Of a DNA stretch of 64,000 nt, positions 1 to 8,559 are shown one piece after another. Below the pieces are notes generated by a model. The model searched no databases and was not told where the DNA came from. It saw nothing but the letters and a program-made list of their open reading frames with translations. Both the position numbers and the translations under genes were made by a program. The number at the start of each line of letters is the position of its first letter. The first letter of the stretch is position 1. Origin of the DNA: Ochromonas danica (lineage: Eukaryota; Sar; Chrysophyceae; Chromulinales; Chromulinaceae); contig VKHL01000093.1 in NCBI GenBank assembly GCA_015146655.1, positions 1 to 64,000 on the forward strand, given 5' to 3'.

Positions 1-593
1 TCAAGCCTTTCCTCCAATAGGTTGAATGGACAATCCCTTCGCCCCTCTTATCCACTCCAAAGGTGGTGAGGGTAGGTATGCATTTGGTATTCCGTAGGTT
101 TGTTGTCAGATGGACTGCCAACGGCTTGATAATCTCTGAGAACTTATGTGGTCTTTTCATATCCTTCTTCTTGTTGGTCTGGTAATACAGTTGTGGGGGT
201 AAAGCATGGTCTTGACTACACCTTAGAGTTGAGCTGGAGTACTCGCAGCCAGTGCAGAGCTTCCATGTTGGGGTCCAGGCAAGGGTCGATGGAGTGCGCG
301 CTGATGGCCACGCCGTAGCAGTCGCTGTTCGTTTCGGACAGCTCCACACTGCCTCTCACTTGAGCTAACATACCCAGGGTCAGGCAGCATGTATCATACG
401 GACTGTCCTCCTTGACGTGTTTGGTGCAGCGGATGGAAGCTGTGCCGTCATCCAACACGACGACCACTCGCTTGGCTCGCCGCTCCACACAGCGCACCAC
501 ACCAACCACCTCCACCTTTAGTAGTGGGCAGCGATAAAGGAAGAACTTGAAGAGCCCCCCCTCCTCCTGCACCACCAAGTCTCGCCTCAGCAT
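1..593 (-). CDS. STN1-like OB-fold telomere-capping protein (partial, runs off left edge)
   Basis: Starts at ATG 593. The first exon (593-222) encodes an OB-fold: residues about 18-60 read as strands around VEVVGVVRCVERR and VVVVLDDGTASIRC, the pattern of CST-complex subunit STN1, which binds single-stranded telomeric DNA with CTC1 and TEN1 and recruits polymerase alpha. A stop follows soon after, but a GT-AG intron of 43 bases (221-179, phase 0) joins NSK to TNKKKDMKRP. The second exon stays open for 59 codons to the window edge, so the gene is partial. The OB-fold is visible; naming it STN1 rather than another RPA2-like protein is inference. It sits head to head with TRM112. Confidence 0.55.
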
Positions 594-894
594 GACAATG
601 AAGACCTTGCGACAGCACTGCCCAACAAGGTCTCAGCGATCAGAGAGGCAGAGGAAGGACACTAAGACAGCTTACCAAAACAGTGGGAATTAAACCCCAA
701 TCAATGATATCTGGCAGAGGTTCTTTGGGAAGTCCATCATCCATATCCAATACCAGTCAATAGCTAATTATTGTTCTCATAGTCCAGTTGGTCTGGTCTA
801 ATAGATTTACTCTATTACCTAATTGCTAGTGTATTACATTATTTTAATGTAATAGCTCAAGCCAGCTGCCATTCAATTCTTCTCTTCCCCAACC
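594..894. other. Shared 5' region of STN1-like and TRM112 genes
   Basis: This 301-base gap separates two divergent starts and must hold both promoters. It is A/T-rich from about 750 to 860. One ATATCTGG lies near 707, but no phased array of it is present. I see no open frame or RNA gene here. Confidence 0.5.
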
Positions 895-1281
895 ATGAGA
901 TTGATCACACACAACCTGCTCAAGTGCAACGTCAAAGGCTTAGACAGCAGTCAAGGCTACCCTCTCAAGGTCGAGTGTGAGAGCCAAGAGGAGGTCTCTG
1001 TGGAGTTCAACGAGGCGCTAGTGAAGAATGTTCTGTCTAAGATCAACTTTCAGGCTCTGCGCTCGGCCGCCAAGGACTTGGCCATAGGCGATCTCATCCA
1101 TACTCGCGAAGACTTCTCTCTGGAGGCCGTGGAGGGCGACGCGGCGCTGTTGGCCGAGCTGCACCATCTGCTCTTCGAAGTGCACGTGTTGGAGGGCTCG
1201 CTGGTCTGTCCCGCCACTGGCAGACGCTTCCCAGTGAAGGATGGCATCCCGAACATGCTCTTACATGAGGACGAGGTTTAG
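895..1281 (+). CDS. TRM112: Multifunctional methyltransferase subunit TRM112
   Basis: A 128-residue, single-exon protein of the usual family length. TRM112 is the small activating partner of several SAM-dependent methyltransferases acting on tRNA, rRNA (BUD23) and release factor eRF1, in cytosol and nucleus. Family marks: start MRLITHNLLKC, the central segment HHLLFEVHVLEGSLVCP, and the end GRRFPVKDGIPNMLL. Of the four zinc cysteines of yeast Trm112 only two positions (Cys11 and the Cys in LVCPATG) are kept, as in many zinc-free orthologues. It is head to head with the STN1-like gene and tail to tail with bL12m. Confidence 0.93.
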   Translation: MRLITHNLLKCNVKGLDSSQGYPLKVECESQEEVSVEFNEALVKNVLSKINFQALRSAAKDLAIGDLIHTREDFSLEAVEGDAALLAELHHLLFEVHVLEGSLVCPATGRRFPVKDGIPNMLLHEDEV

Positions 1282-1421
1282 AGAGACCAATGCCGGGCCA
1301 TTGTCTCTACAACAAACTAATCAGTGTATATAGTATATATACTATTTCTTCTCATAGTGACGACATCATTATTACACCCGCTCGCTCGCTTATTCTATCT
1401 TATTCTGATCCTATCGCTCGC

Positions 1422-2409
1422 CTAGACCAACTCGATCTGTGCTCCCGACTCGACCAAGATCTTCTTGAAGTTCTCGGCATCCTCCTTCTTCACTCCTTCC
1501 TTCACCACCACGGGAGCCTTCTCGACGAGCTCCTTGGCCTCCTTCAAGCCCAGCCCAGTGATGGCACGCACTTCCTTGATAACCTTGATCTTCGCCTTGG
1601 CATCCACAGCAGCACTAATCTTGATTGAGAAGGCGTCTTTCTCTTTGGGCTTCTCAGCAGCCGCTGCAGCCTCACCACCAGCTGATCCACCGCCAGCTGA
1701 GGAGAGAGAGAGAGAGAAAGAGAAACACGGACAGACAAGAGAGAAGACAGAGAACAGGCAATGATGACAAGAGAGAAGGTGAGTCATGAGGTCATGACAA
1801 AGCAAAGAGAGAGAAGACGTACCCACACCCATGGCTGCGGCCATTTGCTCATCTGTTATTTTCAAACGACCCTGTAGAACACGATCAAGAAGCACCGAGT
1901 GAGCTAGACATTCACCAAGTCACTCGCAAGAGGAGCAGCAGTCGCCCTTCTGTCTGCCCCGCTTTCTCCATTACGAGAGGCAGGGGACAGAGAGAGAGGT
2001 GCGGTCAGACTGCTCTCTCGCTCCCATTGCAGGCCACCTCACTCACCTGTATAAGATTAGTTAATTGATTGACCTCCAAGAAGTCGAGCTGGAAGATCTC
2101 GTCTGCGAGGTTGCACACTTTGGGCGCGGGATTGTTGAGGAGCTCCTCCGTGATCTCCACAATCTCCTCCTCAGGAACGTCAACAATTTCTTCTCCCACT
2201 TCTTTCAGCCTATCAGCAGCCCAGGAGTAGATGGTGACTTTCTTGAAGGTGTGGGCTTGGGCTTTCGACAGAACAACAACTTCCTGCTGCTTCTTCGCGA
2301 AAGCTTCGCCCGAAGCGGACGGGAGAAGCATATGAAAAGAAGCACAAGGGATCTTGACACGACCTAGGAGGGCCTGTCGAGGGGTGCGAAACAGAGACTT
2401 CATCATCAT
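1422..2409 (-). CDS. MRPL12: Mitochondrial ribosomal protein bL12m (L7/L12)
   Basis: Three exons: 2409-2047, 1871-1823, 1696-1422. The start [17 protein letters not shown] is a basic, Arg-rich mitochondrial presequence. A 60-residue acidic region follows, then the N-terminal dimerisation helix ([19 protein letters not shown], joined by splicing to [11 protein letters not shown]), an Ala/Gly hinge, and the C-terminal factor-binding domain ([20 protein letters not shown], then ESGAQIELV at the end). L7/L12 forms the ribosomal stalk that recruits translation GTPases. The second intron (1822-1697, phase 1) is 126 bases, CT-rich, and open in frame, so unspliced mRNA would still read through with 42 extra residues. 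The ATG choice at 2409 rests on the presequence. Confidence 0.9.
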
Positions 2410-2624
2410 GGAGGAAGGCGCGGAGATGTTCTCCACCTCCACACGAGGCAGTAGTACAGCTTGCGTGGGGAGGATATTACCGCGCCTGGTAATAACTGTG
2501 AAGTGTAGAGCGTAGTGGAGAGGTAGTGTGGGGAGGGTGTAGCAGCAAGTAGCAGGTTCGTAAGGCTCAGAGAGATCATTAAATACATGATTAATATACA
2601 ACACTACACAAAAAGACTGACTCA

Positions 2625-4970
2625 CTATCTAGTCGCATACTTGGCGGTGGTTACGGTGGATGCCGAGCCAGTGTTGAGGTAGAAACCATAGCGGGTAGAG
2701 ACGGAGGGAGAGCTAACGGGAATAGCAGGAGGAGGCGGAACATCCTTTCTAGATGGAGCAAAAGCAGCAACGGGAGCAGGCGGGGGAGGAGGTGGAGCCC
2801 TAATCTTGTTGGTTTCTGTGGTATTATTGCGTCTCACTTGAGGGGGCAGAAGAGCGGCCACCTCCTCAGGAGAGATGTTGTAGTAGACGATCTTCTTCTT
2901 CTTCTCTTCCTTGTCTTTCTCCTCTTCTCCTCCTCCTCCATCTTCTCCCTCCTGCTCCACTGCATGAGAAGTGTTGGGAAGTGGAGGGTCTGCGAGCAAT
3001 CTGAGGGCCTCCAGATTGACTGCGAGCGGATCATTCCAAGCGATTTTCTTCCCCGCGCCGTGTCGCGTGGACGAGGAGGCAGTGTAAGCCGTGGGGATGG
3101 AAGAAGGGGACCCTCCCTCCTCCTGTTGCGAGGATGGAGGTAGCAGTGGCTCGGGCAGAGGAGGCTGCTGCTCTTGTCCTTGTGTTCGCTCTTGCTGTTG
3201 TTGCCAACTGGGGCGGTGCGCAGGGAGAGGAGAGAAAGGCGCAATCCTCGCGGGGAAGGAGGAGGAGGAGGTGGCGGCAGGAGCAGGAGAGGCGGAGTCC
3301 CAATCTTGAGAGCGTCGCTGGGGAGACAAGAAGACCGACCGCTCCAACAACTGCTCAAGGGTGATGTCTTCTTCCTCCTCCTCCCCGCCTTGCATGTAGC
3401 CGCTCTGAAGCGAGAGCTTGTCTGTCAACGGAGCAGCAGCAGCGGTAGCAGTTGTTCTGGGAGCGGCTGGGGCAGGGAACCACTCGGGAGGGAAGCGAGC
3501 CAGCAGTCGATCCAGAACAACCCCTCTCTGCTTGCTTTCAGCCAGTAGACCATGGATTTGAGACAGAAGGTCCCTGCGCCGCTGCCGCCGAGCCTCGAGG
3601 CGCCGCCTTTCCTTCCTCAGAGCCAGACCCCGAGCACAGAGGTCGTCCATCCGAGCTACAGCCTCTCGCAAGAAGGTCTTCCTCCACGTCGCAATGATGT
3701 CTGCGAGTTCATAGCGACATCGCGCTAGGCCCTCGCTGTGCATATGCAGCGAAGGGAAGAAGATCTGGTCTGGCGCCGCGCTTTGCGAGCAAAAGACCAA
3801 CTCCTCCGTCAGAGAGCCACGCAGACTCTCGAGAACCTTCTGAATAAAGATCACCTTGCGATGGCGCACTTTCTGCTGCTGCTCAGGTGAGGCTGGAGCC
3901 TCGTGAAGGCCTGGGTAGGTCTGATAGGCTCCCGAGGAGGAAGAGGCCGCAGCCCCAGTGGGAGGGCCAGGACTCGCCACTGAGGACGTAAAGGGCATAT
4001 AGCAAGCGGTGGCTTGACCTCGCAGAGCCAGATCTTCGTGCTGAAAGATATCGTCCACGGAGGTCTGCTGCAGCAGGTGTTCAGAGCGAGAGTCCTCTTC
4101 CAGCAGGAACCTCGCAATCTCTGCACGACTGCGCGATTGACGGAGGCGCTGGGCTGCTCTTTGACTAAGTTGCAAGTGGTGGAGGTTAGAAGTAGCACTT
4201 CCTTGAGAGATGGACTGGTAGAGCGAGGAGGAGACGAGGTCGCTGAGGCTGGACAAGGTCTGGAAGTTGGTGTACTTGCTATAGTTGGATCGGTAGGAGA
4301 GGTGCGAAGAGGAAGAAGATGACGAAAGTGCACTGCGCTGACTGCGCTGGCTCCTCACACTCGGAGAGCGACTTCTCTCCTCGTCTCCGTCAGAGTTGTA
4401 ACGAGACGTCCGCTGGGGACTGATACCAGCGCCTCGAGAGGACTGCCCTGATACAGAGATCACCTCTGCGTTAACCGAGATGCCTTCCTTCTGCAGAGAG
4501 ACCTTGTTAGTGGTCTCAGGCAAGGGACCCTTGAGTCGGTAGGCGCGGTCTGCGCGTGTGGGCTTTTCGAAGGGCTTTGCGGAGGAGAGATGCATGGAGG
4601 AGGAAGACACCGTGGAGGACACAGTCGCTGCGGTCAGGTCCACACTGCTGGCTATAGAGGGACTTCGCGATCGACTGCGACTGCGACTGCGGCCACGGCT
4701 CTGACTCAGGCTGCGGCCACGGCGGGCTTCGCTGAAGTAGGAGTCATCGTCATCATTGCGATCTTCCGGCAGCGTGTGCGGACTAGTGGCAGTGTTTCTA
4801 GATGTGCCCTGGATCTTGATTTGCACTACATGTCGGCCTTTCATGCTGGCGCCTGGCAGTACCTGACCTCGTCCATAGCGGTGGCCAGGGTCCTTCTGAT
4901 AGGGAAGGCTAGGACTCTTCGCCACAGCTCTGGGCTGCGATCGATCGACAGCAGGCCCAAAACGAGACAT
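2625..4970 (-). CDS. Large low-complexity Ser/Arg/Pro-rich protein, unrecognised
   Basis: One exon, 781 residues from ATG 4970. The frame is open up to 5072 but without an earlier ATG. I do not recognise a family. The N-terminal third is rich in Ser and Arg with SRSRSRSRS-like runs and poly-Ser. A more ordered central part (residues about 380-520) looks helical and basic (KVLESLRGSLTEELVF, then RRLEARRQRRRDLLSQIHG). The C-terminal third has Pro runs, an acidic EEEEED stretch and an EEEKDKEEKKKK stretch. The SR-like section could suggest an RNA-associated or cytoskeletal scaffold, but this is a guess. It is head to head with CFAP418 (322 bases apart) and follows bL12m on the same strand. Confidence 0.75.
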   Translation of the reverse strand: MSRFGPAVDRSQPRAVAKSPSLPYQKDPGHRYGRGQVLPGASMKGRHVVQIKIQGTSRNTATSPHTLPEDRNDDDDSYFSEARRGRSLSQSRGRSRSRSRSRSPSIASSVDLTAATVSSTVSSSSMHLSSAKPFEKPTRADRAYRLKGPLPETTNKVSLQKEGISVNAEVISVSGQSSRGAGISPQRTSRYNSDGDEERSRSPSVRSQRSQRSALSSSSSSSHLSYRSNYSKYTNFQTLSSLSDLVSSSLYQSISQGSATSNLHHLQLSQRAAQRLRQSRSRAEIARFLLEEDSRSEHLLQQTSVDDIFQHEDLALRGQATACYMPFTSSVASPGPPTGAAASSSSGAYQTYPGLHEAPASPEQQQKVRHRKVIFIQKVLESLRGSLTEELVFCSQSAAPDQIFFPSLHMHSEGLARCRYELADIIATWRKTFLREAVARMDDLCARGLALRKERRRLEARRQRRRDLLSQIHGLLAESKQRGVVLDRLLARFPPEWFPAPAAPRTTATAAAAPLTDKLSLQSGYMQGGEEEEEDITLEQLLERSVFLSPQRRSQDWDSASPAPAATSSSSFPARIAPFSPLPAHRPSWQQQQERTQGQEQQPPLPEPLLPPSSQQEEGGSPSSIPTAYTASSSTRHGAGKKIAWNDPLAVNLEALRLLADPPLPNTSHAVEQEGEDGGGGEEEKDKEEKKKKIVYYNISPEEVAALLPPQVRRNNTTETNKIRAPPPPPPAPVAAFAPSRKDVPPPPAIPVSSPSVSTRYGFYLNTGSASTVTTAKYATR

Positions 4971-5292
4971 CTCATCAAGCCAACACACTGATTGGCTAGG
5001 CGGTGGCGGTGGCGATGGCGATGGCCGAGGTGGCGGAGATGAAAAGGCAACAATCCGATCCGATCCAATCAACCGTTGCGCGAAAAGAAAACACTTTGCA
5101 AGAAACCCGTTTTCATTACAAAATCTTCATATATATCGTTTTATTATGGTAAAACGCGTTTCTCTATTGTGAGTGAGGGTAAGCAACAACCGCCCTCCCC
5201 ATCTTCTATTTGCCATTCTGCTGGCCAAGGCCTCACTATTTGAATTACGTATCCTCTCTAAACCCGCGAAGGAGTGATTTAATATCTCTATA

Positions 5293-6601
5293 ATGTCCAC
5301 TTCGGACACCTCATTTAATATTGATTCCTTGCTAGAGGACCTGCAGACCTTGGGCACGTCCTCCTCGAAGGGAAATCAGCCCAGCAAGCTCTCCTCCTCT
5401 CCACTCTATCTTCCTCACCCACCCAGCACGAATAAGTCCCCTTCGATGGTACGACACCTTTGAACGACTGACTCTCTCTGACCTGCATTCCTCACTCTCG
5501 CCTCTCTCCCTCCTAGCTCAACCCGAAAGTGAAGTTTGCCGTCTTGCCCGAGTCCAGCACGAACTATCACCAGATGGCAAACCAAGGAGCGGCTGCACCA
5601 TCCTCTTCTTCCCTTTTCCTTGCGACTCCTGCCTCTGCTCCTGCCGCTCCGCTTGGAGGGGAGGTGAATATCGACCAGCTGCTGACCATGCTGGACTCGC
5701 CCTCGCTGCCCTATCGACCCACCTCCTCCCCGGGCTGGTCCTTCTCTCCTGAGGCGATAAGAGATCGCATTCCACCATTTTCAGCCTTCTCACTGGCTTC
5801 GGGTCAGGAGGAAGAGGGCTCGAGTAGTTTAAACAACGAGAACCGCAATCGCAATGCCTCATCCAACGAGGCGAATACTCAACAGACCTTAACGACAATC
5901 ACGACAGCGAATAGCGCCATTCCCCAAGTGGGCTTATACACGAAGCCAAGCTCTCCTGTGGCATCATTGCCTCGGTCTCTCTCAGCCTCTTCATGGGACG
6001 AGGAGAGTCCTCCACGGCCCTCCTCCTCTTCAACCGCTGCCACGAACCTTCCCTCCATGCGCACCAAAGGGGCAACTACCAATGGAACAGGAAAGGTGCT
6101 CACCGCTCGTCCCTTGAGTCTCAGCTCCATTCCTGCGACCACTACCTCAGCAACAATCCCCGCAAGCAGTTCCTCAAATGCAGGCGGGAAGATTAGGTTG
6201 GTCTCTCTCTGCTTTGGCCTTATACAACTGTACCTTTTTGAGTTAAACGTTTTTATTTTGTCCGTAGGTGTTGTCGAGTGGTATTGGGCGGGAAGAGCTG
6301 TCCGCGAGGCTTGCGAGCTTCTTCCTTTTCTCATGCCGCCTGCGACTCCTTGCTCTGCCTGCACTGCAATTTCAAGGTTCTTTTCTTCTTCGACATGGTC
6401 TGGATGTCGTCCGTTGACTACCTCTTTCTACGGAACTCCATGCCCAACGTGGATAAAGTGCGTGTCCGCATGGAGTCACGGTCGGGTGCAGTGGCCTATT
6501 GCTGTCAGTGTGCATGGGCAGCGGTGGAGGAGGCGGAGGGGGAACGCATTCTCGTCGCCGGAAACAGCAAAGATCCCCAGTGGATTTGCACAGGTCACTA
6601 G
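5293..6601 (+). CDS. CFAP418: Cilia- and flagella-associated protein 418 (C8orf37 family)
   Basis: Three exons: 5293-5448, 5517-6196, 6268-6601; 389 residues. The start MSTSDTSFNIDSLLEDLQTLG resembles the acidic N-terminal helix of human C8orf37. A long Ser/Thr/Pro-rich linker follows. The last exon holds the conserved C-terminal domain: CRVVLGGKSCPRG, then ACDSLLCLHCNFKV, SSVDYLFLRNSMPN, AYCCQCAWAAVEE, and the ending DPQWICTGH, matching the vertebrate ending RWVCGKH. Cysteine pairs CxxC recur in this domain. The protein acts at the ciliary base and in photoreceptor outer segments of animals (retinal ciliopathy gene). The linker is much longer than in animals (about 207 residues in total). 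Confidence 0.88.
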
Positions 6602-6665
6602 GTGGTCTTACATCTGTCGGTAGTAGCTCTGTACATCCTGTAAATAACATGTTTAGAACGAGAAG

Positions 6666-8364
6666 CTAGTCTGTGAAATCCATCTCTTGAGTTTGCTCCA
6701 GGAAACTCTGACTGAGACCTGGCGCAGATTGGCCTTGAGGAAGTTCTAATGTTGGCACTTCGGCAATTGCCGAGTAGTGATGCTTGTTCTTCGCACAGAT
6801 CAATCGCACCTCCTCCTCGAGAGAGGCGGCGAAGTCCGTGTTGTCTCGCAGATAGTCAGCGGCAGCTCTTTTTCCTTGTCCCAGGCGCAGTTCGCCTAAA
6901 TTTACAAAACCACCGCGACGGTTGCATGAGTGAGCGAAATGAACAAGCAAAATAGACTAACCCTTGCTGTACCACGCTCCTTTGCGCTCCACAGCACCCA
7001 CTTGTTCAGCGGCATCAAGCAGGCAGACATGCTGATCAATTCCGCGGCCCAGAGAGAGCTCAAGATCCACGGAGCGGAAGGGCGGAGCGATCTTATTCTT
7101 GACGACCTTGACGCGCACCACCATTCCCTTCACGGTGGTGTCTTTGATCACTTCCTTGCGACGAATATCCAGCCTCACAGAGGAATAAAACTTCAAAGCG
7201 TTGCCTATGATCAAAACAGAGATTCATCAAATTATCTCTCACGAGGAGTGTTGAAAGGCAGAATACCTCCCGAAGTGACTTCTGGAGATCCAAAGAGAAC
7301 TCCCACCTTGTGACGCAGCTGATTGATGAACAAAACCGACGACTGTGTGCAATAGAGCATGAACAAAGACGGTGATAATAACAGCGATAACGAAGATGAT
7401 GAAGAAGAGATGGATGGGATGAGAAGGGAAAGCTTGCCTGGGAGCGAGCGAGAGAGCCCGTCAGCTTTCGCAATGCCTTCGACATGAGCCGCGCTTGCAG
7501 GCCAATCTGACTATCGCCCATGTCTCCTGGAGAACAGAATAAAGAAAATAAGAGGAGATGATGGGCTTAGCAGAGGAAAATATTGCCTTCTAGCTCTGCG
7601 CGAGGCACGAGGGCGGCGACACTGTCAACGACAATCAAGTCCACCGCATTGGACCTCACCAGCTGGTCCACAACATCCAGTGCCATCTCTCCACTATCCG
7701 GCTGAAGATCATAGCATACGGTTAACCGCTTGTTAGGAAGGATTAATGGTTGAGGGGAGGCTGCACCTGAGTGACGAGGAGATCGTCAACATTAACCCCA
7801 ACATTCCGGGCGTACTCAGGGTCCAGAGCATGCTCTACATCAATAAAGGCTGCCACTCCACCCTTCTTTTGGATCTCAGCCACAGCGTGTAGCGCAAGAG
7901 TGGTTTTACCGCTTGACTCTGGGCCGTAGACTTCAATCACGCGCCCCTTCGGGTATCCACCGCCCAGGGCCAAATCCAGAGTGAGCGCGCCTGTTGATGT
8001 GGTTTCGATGGTCATCTCTGGCGCCTGTCCCAGCTTTTGAATGCTCCCCTTTCCATAGCACCTCTCGATGGTGGAGATGACGCCTGTGAGGGCCTCGCGG
8101 CGGGCCAGCAATGCAGGGTCATCTTCTCGTTGACTGGGCCTGGGATTATTCCGAGAAAGAGGGGCTATGGACTCCTTGCTACTCTTTCGGGCTGAATAAC
8201 AGGAAAAGGGTTAGGTGGAGGCAGATGCAGAAGATGAAGTCGACTGCATAGTCACCTTCAAGCTTCGTGAGGGATAGCCATCTCCATCCTGAGGGGAAGA
8301 GAAATCCCCTACAAGGGCAAAACATGCAGACCAGAAGGACTGTGAGGACTCGAGCGAACGACAT
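6666..8364 (-). CDS. recA: Organellar (probably plastid) RecA recombinase
   Basis: Seven exons: 8364-8256, 8191-7767, 7701-7587, 7526-7438, 7342-7267, 7204-6962, 6895-6666; 428 residues. Bacterial RecA forms filaments on single-stranded DNA and drives strand exchange. Seen here: Walker [14 protein letters not shown] (about residue 125), [10 protein letters not shown]-like Walker B ([18 protein letters not shown]), [20 protein letters not shown], the loop region [19 protein letters not shown], and [20 protein letters not shown] near the end. The leader [20 protein letters not shown] is a hydrophobic signal peptide followed by FLFPS, like the signal-plus-Phe import signals of red-derived secondary plastids. 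Introns 3 and 4 have GC donors (GAAG/gcaata and CCCAG/gcaagc). Confidence 0.92.
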
Positions 8365-8422
8365 CTCCACCAACCAAAGCAATGAATTCCAATTCCTGTC
8401 TGAAGGGACTGACTGAAGGCCT

Positions 8423-8446
8423 CCAGACGGCCAAACTGCCAGATTT
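8423..8446. promoter_or_regulatory. Array of three CCAGATTT-like octamers
   Basis: Three contiguous 8-base units between the divergent starts of recA (8364) and the LRR-WW gene (8560): CCAGACGG, CCAAACTG, CCAGATTT. CCA recurs at exactly 8-base steps (8423, 8431, 8439). The same design occurs in other head-to-head gaps of this window. Its function as a promoter element is inferred from position and recurrence. Confidence 0.5.
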
Positions 8447-8559
8447 GAACAAACTGCTGCCGAGGAAACGTTCCACAAGAAACAAATCAATTATCAGACA
8501 ACGACAGTAACAAGAAGAATTCAGTTTATAGTCGCTGGGCTTGCAGTCTACCGCCATCT

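Noticed and set aside
1701-1745. GA-rich run as a possible microsatellite element
   Set aside because: It is the pyrimidine tract of the bL12m intron seen from the other strand.
3091-3548. Several open frames opposite the large low-complexity gene
   Set aside because: They arise from GAG/TCC-type repeats read in other frames; composition is biased and no start context or family signal is seen.
5041-5075. CGATCC tandem at the start of the large low-complexity gene as a regulatory array
   Set aside because: Only two to three short units with a 6-base step and no second example in the window.
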